From: Maylandia zebra
Lineage: Eukaryota; Chordata; Actinopteri; Cichliformes; Cichlidae
Direction of reading: 5' to 3'
Length of the DNA: 64,000 nt
Assembly (NCBI RefSeq): GCF_041146795.1
Contig: NC_135182.1
Span: forward strand, 5,225,509-5,289,508
This document shows positions 12,918 to 56,300 of this stretch, one piece after another. Both the position numbers and the translations under genes were made by a program. Positions within the stretch are counted from its first letter, which is position 1. Each line of letters starts with the position of its first letter. The notes beneath the pieces are model-generated. The model was not told the origin of the DNA. It searched no databases and was given only the letters and a program-made list of their open reading frames with translations.

Positions 12918-14990
12918 AACTAACACAGGGCAGACCTGAGAAGATGCACCCTTCAGATATTTCAGTTGCTAGTTGTGTGTTCATTTGGTTTACCTAGCAC
13001 GCATGTGTGTGTCAGGTTATTGCTTTAGGAAAATTCCTTTGGCTTTTTGTTTTTGTTTTTTGTTTTGTTTAGTTTTTTTGTGCCTGTCAAGCCGAACAGG
13101 ACACCCCCTGGAAAGCTGAAATAACTGATGCGTGTATGTAACGCAGGTCTGCTATGCATCCAAGTCAAAACTCGGCTACTGTATGTGAGGCTTAACACGG
13201 CACCGAGAGTTTTCTTAGTCTCCTCGTTTATCATGGGTGACTCAAAGCAATGCTGGTTTTCTCAAACATCATCAGTCGGCACGAAGAAGAGTTGGTTTTG
13301 CTGTACAGGACCATGCAACAAGCCGTCATTGTCTAATTTGTTTAGGAAATTAGCATATTACAAATAATACATCAACACCATGCTGTTTCGGAATTGAACT
13401 CTTCTTATTGGTTAAAGAGGATTAGTCCACACTAGCCTAGATGAGATAAAATGTTATTTTCTTCTTTGTTTATGATCTGTTCACACAACCTTGTCTGCAG
13501 ACGCAGCATTTTGGCAGCCCTTAAAGCCTAATACATCGACGGTGCGATAACGTGCTCAAGTTGGAATAAAATCGAGTAAAGTATTCCTTGTAGCTCTGAG
13601 AGTGAAATGCAAGCAGCGTCCAAGTCTTGTGCACAAGTGTGGCTATCAAAATCTCTTTCCTGAGAGGGATCGCTGAGAAAGCCAGCAAAAAAATTAAACA
13701 GCCTGCAAGCATGTAGAGTAAATGTGAATAAAAACACAATCATATGTTGTAATGTAGGCAAGGAAAATGGAACAGTTACTGGTTTGTTTGTTTTTCTTGT
13801 TTAAGTCTGCAAGTGGATTCATATGAAGGGATGAGCCGTTTATCCTGATCATCATCTTGATTGCAACACTCAGCTGATGTAGTTTATTCATCTGCAAAGA
13901 CTGAATTCGTGAGTTCCAGCTCAGGTGCTCTCTTCAGCACAAACATGTGCAGGTACTTAAAAGGCCAGATCTCCCATTTCACTGTTCTCATCACCAGCCA
14001 CCAACGCTGTAGCTGATCAGTGTCTCTAACAGAATTTAGAAGTGCAAACTCTATTTCTCAATTGTCAGATATGTTAACATTGTAAATAATTCAGAAATGA
14101 CGTTCCCATAGACTCTTTGCCTTGTGCATTCTATGATTACATTTGACATATTTAATTATGTGTATGTGTGTGTGCACATTTGTTTTTTTTCTCCATGTTT
14201 GTGTGTGTTTGAATACTTTCCCAAAAAGAGGTTCGTTGTCAATGTAAAGCGACACTGATTTTCAAAGGTTTGGGTGAATGGATAATAGATAAACGTCTGA
14301 ATGGGTTTGGTAGTCTGGTGAAATGCTGCATCTCTTCATGGTTCTAACATCATTCTGTCTCTTCTATGTTTTATGCAAATCCACAGCACATTCTTTAATG
14401 TGTATGTACTAAAACGTCATAATTGTCATCAGCATTGCCTGTACTTTGATATATATATATATATGTGTGGAGACATGAAAAAAGTGGGTAATTATTTTTA
14501 CTGGGCTTCTGCTTTTACTTTTATTTTCTTGGCAAAATGTAAACAACAACATTTTTTTAAATACACAAAAAAATCTTTAGTCAAACTGAAGAAATAGATG
14601 TTTTTCCCTCCACTTAAATTAAGAGCTCTCATACAGTCTTTTGGGCTGCTGCAGTAACTCCACACTTCTAACTTTAGCCAGAACTCAATTTCTGTTAAGC
14701 ACCTCTAATGTTAAAGGCAGTGTATATTAGATGTAAAATATCTGGATTTGTCAGTGACTTTGGCATTGCACCTTAGCTTTGTAAACATTTTATTTTACCA
14801 CTGAATGCCTTGTTCTTCTGTAGAAATCAAACACAACGTTGGGAAGCGACTTCTGTCTCTGAATCCTCTGGACGTGTATAATTGTTTATATTTGAAATAT
14901 CCCAGGAAACGTTGTGTCATCCAGGATTTTAAAACTGCTTTTGTAACAGAGCAAACTGTATAATATTCTTCAATAAATATACTTTGAAAT
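12918..14990 (+). other. stam2: stam2 3' untranslated region
   Basis: About 2 kb follow the TAA stop with no further splice-linked coding sequence. AATAAA hexamers occur at 13565-13570, 13727-13732 and 14972-14977. The last is followed about 15 bases later by GT-rich sequence, the usual layout of a cleavage site. Several 3' ends are possible. An (AT)n run lies at about 14448-14464. Confidence 0.6.
14972..14977 (+). promoter_or_regulatory. stam2: Likely distal polyadenylation signal of stam2
   Basis: This is an exact AATAAA with a GTGTGTGTGG downstream element starting at 15001. It is the last such hexamer before the repeat-filled gap. Earlier signals at 13565 and 13727 may be used as alternatives. 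Confidence 0.5.
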
Positions 14991-15935
14991 AAGAGAAACG
15001 GTGTGTGTGGAAGTTGATTTTGTTCTTTTAGCGCCGATTCCTCTGAAGCTGTTGAAGTAATTACATTTGTACAATTAAGAGAAGGGTGATTAAAATAGAA
15101 ACTGTCCACCTACAGTAATTAGCCTCTGCTATTCCCTGCACACATCCTCATCTGCATGACACGTACAATCCAATAATATGCTCTACCCAGAAGACATGAT
15201 TTATTAATTGCACTTGGCCTTTTTATAGCTTCTTTTTTTCTTTCTATTGGATACACTGGAGGTTATGTGAATGCTAGAGATGGTTATGGGTAGCAAAGTG
15301 CAGGTAAAACTGTTCTTCAGTTGCAAAGTCAGATTCTTGCCTGCTCTTCCAGGATACGTGGGAGTGTGAATAAATGTTTTCGAGATTGTCTGAAAACAGC
15401 ACAGCTGGTGCCTTGGTCTGCTGAGGATGGTTGAGAAGATTCCCTCATCTGTTGTTTGTCCTCGTGAGATATTTTTGAGTTGAAAATTGGCCTGTTTTTA
15501 AGTGAAGAATGCGGCACGAAACTGGTGGAAAGTGATTACGTAGGGCTGCAAATGTGTTTATTGGAATATTTTAGTTTAGCATATAATTTTACCTGTTTAC
15601 AGTTACCACTTCTCATGAAAACATTTGGAGAAAACGCACTTGAATATTCATGACTGAGTCATTCTAGCAGTGTGCCATAATAAACGGTAAATAAGAATAA
15701 ATAATAAGTAGGACCGTGGTCGATCTTTATGGAGGATACTGTGGTTTTATATACCTTATGAGGGTGCTCTATCAGTACTTTACTGCAGCCACCTTCATTT
15801 TGTTGCTTGTCTGTGGGTCAGATAGATCACAAAAATGACCATTTGTAAAACGCAAGCTTCTGAAAAGTTGATAAAGAACCTGGCATCAAAGTATGGACCA
15901 ATCTGAGAAATCAGAGTGAAATTAAATCTGTAGAG
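14991..15935. other. Intergenic, stam2 to first hAT insertion
   Basis: No gene is seen. The sequence is unremarkable and AT-rich. Its last bases CTGTAGAG (15928-15935) are the target duplication of the outer hAT element. Confidence 0.5.
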
Positions 15936-16144
15936 CAGTGGTGTGAAACATAAGGCCTAGGGACCAGGATCGGTCAGCAAAGATTCAAATCTGGCCCACT
16001 GAACAGCTTTGAAATAATGTGAAGGAGGGCATAGATTTTGGACTTGCAGTCTGAACAGTAATTTACGGCCAGGGGCGGATCTTGAGAAATTTTCTTAGGG
16101 TGGCATGAGGGTGGCAAAGAAATCAAATGGGGTGGCTAAATCGG

Positions 16145-16146
<2 letters not shown>

Positions 16147-16178
<32 letters not shown>

Positions 16179-16185
16179 AAAAAAA
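16147..16185. repeat. C30 homopolymer followed by A9
   Basis: There are thirty consecutive C (16147-16176), then nine A (16177-16185), inside the inner hAT element. The length of such a run is unreliable in any assembly. The opposite strand is a G tract able to form quadruplexes. Confidence 0.85.
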
Positions 16186-16682
16186 CCCCCACTCATGCAG
16201 GTGGTTACATATGGTTAAAATGATTCAAATGCAGTAAGTATACAAGTTTTTCATATAAATAAAGTCTATAACTTAATTATTGGCTGTTGCCCACATAATT
16301 ACACACTTTAGTTACATAAAACATGTGAGTTTTGACCTTATGTACTGTATAGCCTGTATGATAAATAAATATGTAGCCAATAAGTATAAAATCCAGAAAG
16401 TTACACAACATGAGGTGCTTCATTTACAAACACAAGTCTAACTTAAGTTTCACTGTTTTTTGTTATAAAACAATCACATTGTTACAGCTTAAATTACACA
16501 AAATGTCAGAAATCTGCACTGTCATGAACAAAAATGTAAACCTAATTTTTCATGATTTGTTGGATTAACCCACTGAGGTCTAAAATACAACCGGCCATTT
16601 TTGACTCCTTTTGAGTTTACGTTTGTATTTCACCCTCAGATTGTTTAATTTTATTTTTTCTTTTCAGAACTCTTTTCAACTG

Positions 16683-17067
16683 AATTTATTTATTTATTTA
16701 TTTTACTTTCTTTTTATTGTTTTTCTTTAAACATTATACATGGGGTAGGGGGGTAACAACAAAACAACAACAACAACAACAAAAAGATAAATACAACAGG
16801 TAGGATAACAAAAAAACATGTTGGATCTCCTTGTTTCTACAGTTTGATCATTTCTCATTATCAATGTGTTGGTCTTTAACCTGTTGGGTTTATGTACTCA
16901 GTCCATTTCTCCCACTTTTTATGGTATTGATCTTCCTGAGTTCTTATTCTGTAGGTCAATTGTTCCATAGTTTGTATTTCATCTATAATTTTGATCCATT
17001 CGTCCTGTGATGGTGGGTCTATCTTGTCTGTCTCTCCATTTTCTTGTAATTGCCTTTTTACAGGCAA
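16683..17067 (-). mobile_element. L1-type LINE 3' end (ORF2 C-terminus and tail)
   Basis: On the minus strand a frame of 63 codons (17067-16876) ends with TYRIRTQEDQYHKKWEKWTEY, like the last residues of vertebrate L1-family ORF2. A short 3' UTR follows, with a (TTG)n tract and an AATAAA-like A-rich tail of TAAA repeats at about 16683-16700. The rest of the LINE is missing, as expected of 5'-truncated retrotransposition. It sits inside the inner hAT element, so it landed after it. Confidence 0.65.
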
Positions 17068-18399
17068 AAAACAACTAAATTCAGCTCAACTGAATGTAGT
17101 TGTTTTGACTGACATACTGCATTAGTATTACTGATCTGAAATCACACAAAGAACTTAAGCTCCTAGTAGTATTTTTTACTGTAAAAAAAAAAAAAACACA
17201 GACATGTTGAGTAAATTTTTATAACTTGAAATGCAAATATAAATTGTACATTTTGTAAACATATACAACTATTTATCTAAAAATGCAGCCAATACACCTG
17301 CCGTTTTTTTCATTTTGTACAACCATTTAAAAATATTACTGAAACTAAAATGAGAGAACAATCAGGTGTCGCAATAAGATGCCCCACAAATGATGTGTGT
17401 CAGTAAAAAAAAAAAAAGTTTGTCCACCAAAAGACAGAAGAGCACAGGCCTGACAACAGGAGGTGTATCACTCCGCTGGTTTTCTACTTAGTGACAGTGT
17501 TTACGTTGCAAATGTGCCTTTGTGACATTCATTAGTGCCCTCACTGACACACAAAACAAAACGACTACATAACAGAACAACTACACAAGACAACACAACA
17601 CACTAAGTATACACTCCACACTAAACGTCACAAATCTCCCACATCAAAATTTCTCTCTCTCTCTCTCTCACTCGCTCGCTCTGTCTCGCTGCTGTTACCT
17701 TCACTCCTAAAACTTTTCCCTCTTCCTAAACAACCAAATCCCACGTGTTGACTTTTTTTTAAATTGGGCAACATGGTACATTTTTCCACCGATAGGAAAG
17801 AGGTGGCTTTTTTCCTTTCTTTACTGTTTTCGCGCTGTCCTTAGAAAATGCTTAAAACACACGCACACAAACGTGATGACAGTATTTAGAAAAAAGCGTG
17901 GCTCATATATATTATCATAACTCTGGATTTACTGGCCTGTAATTAAAATTAAAAAACTTTGAAGTCCGAACTTTCAAAGTGGGCTGAATGCAGCTTGTTG
18001 CTATGTCAGCTTATATCAGTCATGTGATTTGGAGGTGCAGCGTGTCCGTGGACCACAGAGGGTTAATAACACTCATCTTCCTTCCATTTCCAGAGTTTAA
18101 CATCCAACCACCTGTGTAAAATCCAAAATTCCCATGGTGTTGTTCAAAATGTGCTCTGGCACGATCATAAACATCGCTTGCTACTGAAAACAAGAAAAAA
18201 GCAGGTCCTGCTATGGGTTGAACCATTTGTTAATGGTGCAGGGGGGGGGGGGGGGAACACTATGCAATATATTAAGTTTTAGCATTTATATTCGCTGTTG
18301 ACTGCAACTACGCTCAAACTGTTAATGCTATCTTATTTTAATAAACAACACTGTCATATGCAAAACTAGGGTGGCACTTGGGGTGGCAAGGGATCATCG

Positions 18400-18590
18400 C
18401 TGGCTGATGGCGCGATATGGCAGCCTCGCTTCTGTCAGTCTTCCCCAGGGCAGCTGTGGCTACAACCATAGTTTGTCTCCACCAGTGTGTGAATGCGAGA
18501 GTGAATGAATAGTGGCATTGTAAAGCGCTTTGGGTGCCTTGAAAAGCGCTATATAAATCCAATCCATTATTATTATTATTATTATTTTAG
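18400..18590 (+). mobile_element. SINE fragment with L2-like tail and (TTA)n
   Basis: The body 'ggcagctgtggctacaa' and the tail 'attgtaaagcgctttggg' and 'aaaagcgctatataaatcc', ending in (TTA)n at about 18566-18588, match the 3' half of the complete SINE at 61414-61726. The tRNA-like head is missing. It is inserted near the right end of the inner hAT element. Confidence 0.65.
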
Positions 18591-18889
18591 GGTGGCACTT
18601 GCCACCCCATGCCACCCTTCTAGATCCGCACCTGTTTACGGCACATTTATTTATTTGTGATTCCTTTCATTTACTACAAAAGCATTTATTTATCGTGTAG
18701 ACGAACCAGACTTGCTGTTAGAACTGCACTTCTTTTTTTATGTATATAAAACTAGATTAAATGTGTAGTTAAACATCTTCACACCAAGAGAAAAGGAAGT
18801 TTCGCTTGTTCGGCCCACTGACTACTTAAGATGAAAATGATCTGTATGTGGCCCAGGAAGTAAAATGAGGCTGACGTCCCTGCTGTAGA

Positions 18890-19871
18890 CAGTGTTGGGG
18901 AGTAACGGAATACATGTACCGCCGTTACATATTTAAAATACAAAATATTAGTAACTGTATTCCGTTACAGTTACCGTTTAAAAAGGTGGTATTCAGAATA
19001 CAGTTACTTTGTTGAAATAAATGGATTACACTGCGGTACTTTCCTGTTTCATATTGTCGCGGGTCAGGACTGTTTGGGTTTTGTTTGACAGCTACGTTCT
19101 GTTGTTCCAGGCAGCAGCGTTACGGTTGCCATGGTTACAGGGCGACGCTCTCTCTCTCTCTCTTTCTGCGACTGTGTGTTTCCTGGGTGAGAGAGCGCCT
19201 TTTCGTTGTTGTTGTTGTGCTAAGCTAACAGGCAGAATGCTACAAGCATAGCTCTAAAGAATGTAGCATCATGGGCAGTGTAGTCCGTGTTGCAGGGAGA
19301 ATGGACTGCCATACACGTTATGTGTCTGTGAGCGCGAGGAGGGAGAAAAAGGGGAGTGGAAAGGTACGAGTTGTCATCGAGCAAAAACGGGCGCTGGAAA
19401 CATGTAAATGTAATAATAACCACTTCAGCCAAGAAGAGTGCCTGACGAGCCCAGTTGTAAGTAAGCTATTAAGACTCGACTGTACACCGTGTTCGTGTTT
19501 TCCTCCGAAAACAATAAGTTCTGTTGGAGCAGCCTTTCAACGCCTCTCTCTGTCTCTCGCAAGCAGAGTTGACCCACACAACAAAGTAAAGCTATTTTTC
19601 GGCTACAAGCCGACAGGGACCCCGCCCTATTAGTCAGAGGTCCTTTACTACAGTTCGGAGTCGCGGACCTTCAGTAACAGTAATAAATCACACAGCAATA
19701 GTACATTCACGTTGTTGTAAAAAGCATGATAATATATTAAGTAATCCAAAGTATCCAGAATACGTTACTGTCATTGAGTAACGTAACGGAATACGTTACA
19801 GAATACATTTTGGGGCATGTATTCTGTATTCTGTAATGGAATACATTTTAAAAGTAACCTTCCCAACACTG
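18890..19871. mobile_element. Third hAT-type element, inserted at the edge of the outer one
   Basis: It begins CAGTGTTGGGGAGTAACGG and ends TTCCCAACACTG, a 10-bp inverted terminus CAGTGTTGGG. The inner ends are rich in 'ggaatac' and 'gttac' motifs in both orientations. Flanking 8-mers GCTGTAGA (18882-18889) and GCTGTGGA (19872-19879) differ at one base. No transposase is recognisable; a 120-codon frame inside (19271-19633) resembles nothing known to me. Confidence 0.75.
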
Positions 19872-20325
19872 GCTGTGGAGGATAGAGTTAAGTTGAATAT
19901 CATATATAAAGTAGGCTATAAAAAATGTTGTTGTTTTTTTTACGTGTGACATAAACACAAGTGTGAATGTTTTTAAATATATTATCTAATTGAGTTTGAC
20001 TTTTGACGGCTGCCCTCCAAATGACACACGCTGAGTGTACGAAATTCTCAAGTTCTACTTCGTCCTTGAACGCAGCACTCCTGTAACCCTGTGTGATGCG
20101 TGTGGGAGGAAGAGGAGGGCTACATCTGATGTACGTGCCCTGTCCACTCCGTAAAGATCTGCAGGAGGACACGTCCGAGCTGCCGTCCAAGTCTTTTCTC
20201 TTCTGCTGGCGTGAATCGGAGTAAAGCTGGAGCCGGCGGTTCACTGTCCGCCGCCCGAGGAGCGGCACTTCCAGTGGAGTGGCACCGAGCGCCAGCCTCC
20301 GCCTTGGACCGACGAACTGGCTGAG

Positions 20326-51118
<30,793 letters not shown>

Positions 51119-52875
51119 GCTGTGGCCTGCTGTTAACAAAGTATAGGCCTGTGTCTCTTCAAGCGACCACCGTGAACACAAGGGGAAAGTTTGCTATTAC
51201 ATGATAAATCTCTTACATTCACGAGGACTGAAACCACCTTTTATTTTGTGTAGTACCTCATATCTACTTTGGCCTTGGCTCCTGACAAATGAGCATTTGA
51301 ACCCAAAAATAAGAATCCTGCTCTTGCTTTGATGTGAACAAGGTACTGGATGTGAAAGTAGCACAAGATCAGTAAAGTTATATTTAAGAGGGAAAGTTGG
51401 ACATTTTTTGAATATGTCACCAGTATGACATGTGAGTGAAGTAAACTAGGCCCTTCTGGACCATTCCCGCTGTCTCAGCTGTTACTGTAGCATGCAGGTA
51501 GGACTGTAATTACAGGGACCATCTGACTCAGGCCAGTGCCAGACAGCATCCAGCAGTGATGATCAGCGCAGAACTTGTTTGCACGGGTCCAGGAGATGGT
51601 AGAAGGAGAGTTTAATGCATCTTTAATGTGCCGCTGTCCTTGATGTGTGTGATAAGTCCTGTAAAGCTTGCTCCAGAATCCTGAGTTTTACAACTATTGT
51701 TTTAAAGTGACATGAATGGCTAATTCAGGGTTCATGCAGTAGCTTCCCGTTCCCTTTCTTTTTAAACGCTGTTTTTGTCATAAATCATATGACAGAAAAG
51801 GAGAAAAATCATGCAGATACTAATACATTTCAAAGCTCCACAACCTCAGGAATGAGAGGTCAATTAGACCTAGAAGTGTAGCGTTTATGTTCTCACCCCT
51901 GATGGGAGTGTGATTCTGAGAGTTATGTTATTTTTGTGATTTTATGATTTTGTTTCTTGAAAAAAAAAAGAAGCTGTTTTTCCAGCACAGAAGTCTTTAA
52001 AATGGTCACAACAGCGCATTTCTCACATGCCATGCGTCAATTAACTGCTGTTGTCTGTCATGGGTTTCGTAGGACATGGAATAAGCAAGACTTTGGGTTT
52101 TTGTGAGTGATTTATATTGAGGGCTTCCATATATAATACACTGAAAAATAATCAAAGGAAAGAAATTTTAATTTGTGTAAGGTTCAATTTCCAGAACAAT
52201 AAATTACATTCCATTTATGTCATTTTATATAAAAGCCTTGCTTACACCCTCCAACCATCAGACAAAGAAATATATTAGTAAAAGGTTTTATAAAATAAAG
52301 TAACACTAAACACTTTCCTTGAGTAGCAATTTAACATGCACCTCTTCTATATTGTCATTTACAGCTTTTCTGTGTATTCTCCTTGAGTTTTATTAAAGAC
52401 TACTGATAAGTAAGAAGCTGTCTAAAAGCACTTGGGCAGGACTGCACTGCCTTTGTTAATAGTGTCATTTACATGCTACTTTTATGGAAATGTTGAGCAG
52501 CCAGTTCTCCCCCATCTTTCAATTTATATGTACGCTACCAGCTAATATGGGATTAAATAGCATTACCTTTTACATGACATCCTTGTATATTGTATTTTAA
52601 TATTTAGATATTGAAAAGCTCCGTTTTATTTCAGGTCATAGACCAGAGATCTCATTGTGCTGTGATTCTGGAGAGGGAAGTTTGACGAGCAGGCTTCCGT
52701 TCTTATTTTCCTTACACAGTAGCTTTTATTGTTGTAGTTTCAAAACAGTGGAGCATAAGCAGTGATTTTAAAAGATTTGAATACTGCCTGTGAGAGAATG
52801 ATGCATTGATTAGAATTTGTGTGCACTGTCATTTTACAACTGTAATGAAATAAACTGCTGTTATGCTGTTGTATG
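51119..52875 (+). other. cacnb4: cacnb4 3' untranslated region
   Basis: About 1.75 kb follow the TGA. An AATAAA at 52849-52854 is followed by a GT-rich stretch from about 52870, marking the likely 3' end. An AATAAA spanning 52199-52204 may serve as an earlier site. No repeat family is seen. Confidence 0.65.
52849..52854 (+). promoter_or_regulatory. cacnb4: Polyadenylation signal of cacnb4
   Basis: This is an exact AATAAA with a G/T-rich element ('ggggtgtttttg') beginning about 30 bases later. It is the last hexamer with such context before the arl5a promoter. Confidence 0.6.
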
Positions 52876-53039
52876 GATACCAGTGGGGTGTTTTTGTTTT
52901 TTGCTTATAGAAATATTCATAAAAAATAATTTACCTGTTACTGTATTTAATAATTATTAAACCTGTTGTGTATGAAGTTTTCATATCATATAATATAATA
53001 TAATAAATGCTTTTCCTTCCTTATAGCGCTCCATAAGAT

Positions 53040-53368
53040 ACTAGACACGCATGCGCAAGATTGACAGCGCAGGGTACTTCACAACAGCCAGCTGATACGA
53101 ACTAGCAAGTGACAGTGTTAAGCGTTTTCGGTTTTGTTTCATACAGTAAATCAGTCGTCGGACCTACATTTTCACCTCGTAGGTCATGTAGAGTAGAAGT
53201 CAGTTCATATAAGTATGGCAGTTGTATTTGAATGCTTTGACAGGTCATCGTCGTTGTAGTTAGCAAGTTAGCTAGCTAGTTGAAGTTGGCAGGACTGAAC
53301 AACAAGGCTGGCTAGCTAAGGTACATCGAACTATTACAAGCTGGCATCGAAATTCATCACCGTCAGCC
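53040..53368 (+). promoter_or_regulatory. arl5a: arl5a promoter and 5' UTR
   Basis: An NRF1-type palindrome CGCATGCGCA lies at 53048-53057, about 310 bp before the start codon. There is no TATA box, as is usual for broadly expressed genes. A short GCTAGCTAGTTGA run near 53270 lies in the presumed 5' UTR. The exact transcription start cannot be told. Confidence 0.5.
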
Positions 53369-56300
53369 ATGGGAATACTATTTACAAAGTTATGGAGGCT
53401 TTTTAACCACCAAGGTAAGAATGGTGCTGCGGCATTCATCATGAAACTGTCGAAGGTGTAGGAGCTAAGGGGGCTCCGTGGTCAGAGAAGGCCCGCTGGT
53501 CTATTCTCTCATAATTAGCCGTGTAACCAGTTTCTGTCCCTAACGGGACGTTTACTGTTTCATTATTGGTATTGTCGGTGAATTTAAAAGTTACCTCATG
53601 GTTTACCGTTTATATTTAACGATATGGTCAGCATTTCACCAATGGACCGGCAAAGATGATAGTTTTTCTGCGAACATGGCGCTCCATTTCTGAATTAACT
53701 TTGTGTTAGATTATTTATGCTCTCGGGTTCTAGAGCGCAGATAGGCAAAACCAAGTAGATTCCTGGCTAGTGATCTTGAATCCGTAAACAGGTCCTTGCG
53801 AAACCTCTGTAACCTGAACCCCGAGGTACAGTGTGATGCTGTGTTCAGTCCGGGTTGACACCGGCATTGAGACTGGAGATGGCTACACCAACAGAGCACA
53901 CAGAAGTCAGCTACATCAGCAAAATTCTCCAGTTAACAAGGCGATTGACTTTAGACTGAATCACACTGACTTTGTACTGCCAGTGTGATTACTTAATCTT
54001 ATCAGATTAGTGTCAGGAGTTTTCTGATAGGTGACAAATTAAAGGAAGAATCTGAACCCTTGACACCTACAGTAAGGGGATCCAGCAGCTCTGTTGGGAA
54101 CCGTTTCGTTGGTGAGTTGTGTGGGTTCGCTTGTCCACTTAGAGGGAAGGATCACAGCAAATACATATGTTCTGAGTGATCACACTTATCCTGCGATAAA
54201 ACAGGTCTAACCAGATGGGTGTGGTCTCTTCTGTAGGGGCACAAAGGTGTGTATGAAAATAATGTGAATCATAACATAAAACAGGTCTTTGCAGTCACCT
54301 AGCTTCACTCTAACTCAAGTTAACTCAACACATATGGGAGACTTTACACTGATGTGTTAGAGAATGTCGTCATGTAGGGGAGACCGGGGATAGTTGTAAC
54401 ATTTTTGACATTTCTGTCTGTAAATTGGAGCTCTTTTAAGGTAGTGGATTCAAAATGTAATGCAAAGTATTTACATGTCTCGGCTATTAAATAGTGCAGC
54501 TATTTTCTCTGCAGCACAATTTCCCAATACCCATTGCATGGTATGGTCTCAAACACAAAGAGTGAAATGTTACAATTAACCCCATAGTCTGGGTTAGTTG
54601 TAACATATCCTGGGGTGAAATGTAACACAATGAAATAAGGGTACTAACAAAACATTACCATGTAATCTTTGTTTATTCAACACATGAATGCACTTAGAGC
54701 CATTTATGTAGCTGTGTGTGTGTGACAGAATGCAGAAATCTAGCTTTTGAACATATTCCAACCCCCCCAAAAAAGACAAGTTATGGAATTTTCTGCAACT
54801 GAATATTTCATTAATTTTGGTTGGTCTTCCTCGAGGTTGGCCTCATTGGCTCAGTGGGCATCATAACCTACAACTCTTGCACCAATTTTGAACATAACAA
54901 TGAAGCTGAAAAAATGTAGTTGTTCACCAGCATCGCAGTTCCATTACTTTTTATCATGGCTTACCTTGGTGTGGTTTGCAAAGTGCTTCAGAAAGATGAG
55001 GAAATCTGTTTCTTGCACCCATCCTGATTTATTTCCACTACCAGTACTTCCTACTGGTCCATCTCTGACACAGTGGTCTGCATAATGTATGTGTGGGAAC
55101 ACAAACAGTGGAGGAATTGTGTTGCCAATGGCATTAACCGCATATACAAATGTGACCAGTGAACCTCTCTCTGCTGATGTCGTTGCCCCAACTTGTTTAA
55201 AGTAATAGTGTGGTAAGTTGTAACATCTGCATTATTGTTACAACTAACCCAGACTGTTGCTGTTACAACTGACCCAGACTCCTATAGCCATGAACTAGCT
55301 AACATTACAGCCAACGGCTAAAACATTAGCACTAAAGACTTACACAGAATATATCCCCATAGACATACAAATAACACAATTTAAGTTTGATGAGTTTAAC
55401 TGAAAAGCAAATAATGCTATTAGAAATTGAAATAAAGTAGAAAAACTTTTTGGCATACAAATTACTTTTTTTCGTGTTAAATTGTCTGTGTTTGACAAAT
55501 GTGCTGATTTTTCACATGTGATAGCAGAACTGAATTGGGCATGCACAGGATGAGTCACATCATTTGAAACTTAGCCCTGATTGGAGAAATTGGAAGTGTT
55601 ACAACTGACCCACGTTACAACTATCCCCGGTCTCCCCTACACAAAAAAGTAATCCCTGTAAGGAGTAGTGTTTTAATTATCTGCCTGACGGCCAGAAACA
55701 TGTAGGAGTAATGTTAAGATGCATATAAGCTGTTTTGTGGCCAGACAATACTATAATAATGCATCTGAGTCACAGGACCAGACATTTGCCATTTGTTCAA
55801 TTCTAAATTATGCTCTTATTTTCTTGTACCCATCCTGTCCCTGAAGCCTGAAAAGCTTTTATTGTCATCCCTGGATGTAGCCTCAGAGCTGCGCTTCCAA
55901 ATCTCAGAAGTCTTACCATTTACCCAGCTGACTGAGACAACCCAGTGGAAGAACAGAAGCACATTAACATACATGGCATGTTGACATGACATGACATTTT
56001 TGTGTGTGGTAGAATGCACATATAAAGCTCATTTTTCACCTTGCACAGATCTGTTTGCAAAAGTTTTCGCTTCCTCAGTTTTGAGGTTTTAGTTTTGTTA
56101 GCTGAAGGCTTAGCTGTACATGATTACACACTGATTATGGACTTTTTATGATTTCCTTGAATTACAAGTTGTTTTGTCAAAGGTTAGTTTGGGGATCCAT
56201 GCAAAAACCGAGTGTGGTAATAGATCTAGATACAATAATATGATATAATAGGCATTCCTTTCTTCGCTGTCTTCCAAAAAATATTCCAGAGCACACAAAT

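Larger units (their letters stand above)
16070..18634. mobile_element. Inner hAT-type element with exact 8-bp target duplication
   Basis: The termini are CAGGGGCGGATC on the left and GATCCGCACCTG on the right, followed inward by GGGTGGCA blocks on both sides. Perfect 8-bp duplications TTTACGGC flank it at 16062-16069 and 18635-18642, which is diagnostic of hAT insertion. No transposase frame is intact, so it is non-autonomous or decayed. It has itself collected an L1-type LINE end (16683-17067), a SINE fragment (18400-18590), a 30-base C run and a CT microsatellite. Confidence 0.85.
15936..18882. mobile_element. Outer hAT-type element, interrupted by a second one
   Basis: The left end is CAGTGGTGTGAAACATAAGG. 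The right end read inversely is CAGGGACGTCAGCCTCATTT, both close to the teleost hAT terminus CAGGGGTGTCAAACTCATTT. Remaining inner sequence includes 'ctggcccactgaa' and 'tgtggcccaggaagtaaaatga', typical of this family. The left duplication CTGTAGAG (15928-15935) matches the right flank CTGTAGA at 18883-18889; its eighth base, G, is found at 19880 once the later third insertion is removed. It carries the 16070-18634 insertion. Confidence 0.7.

Noticed and set aside
19271..19633. Plus-strand frame of 120 codons
   Set aside because: It lies wholly inside the third hAT element and resembles no transposase or other family known to me.
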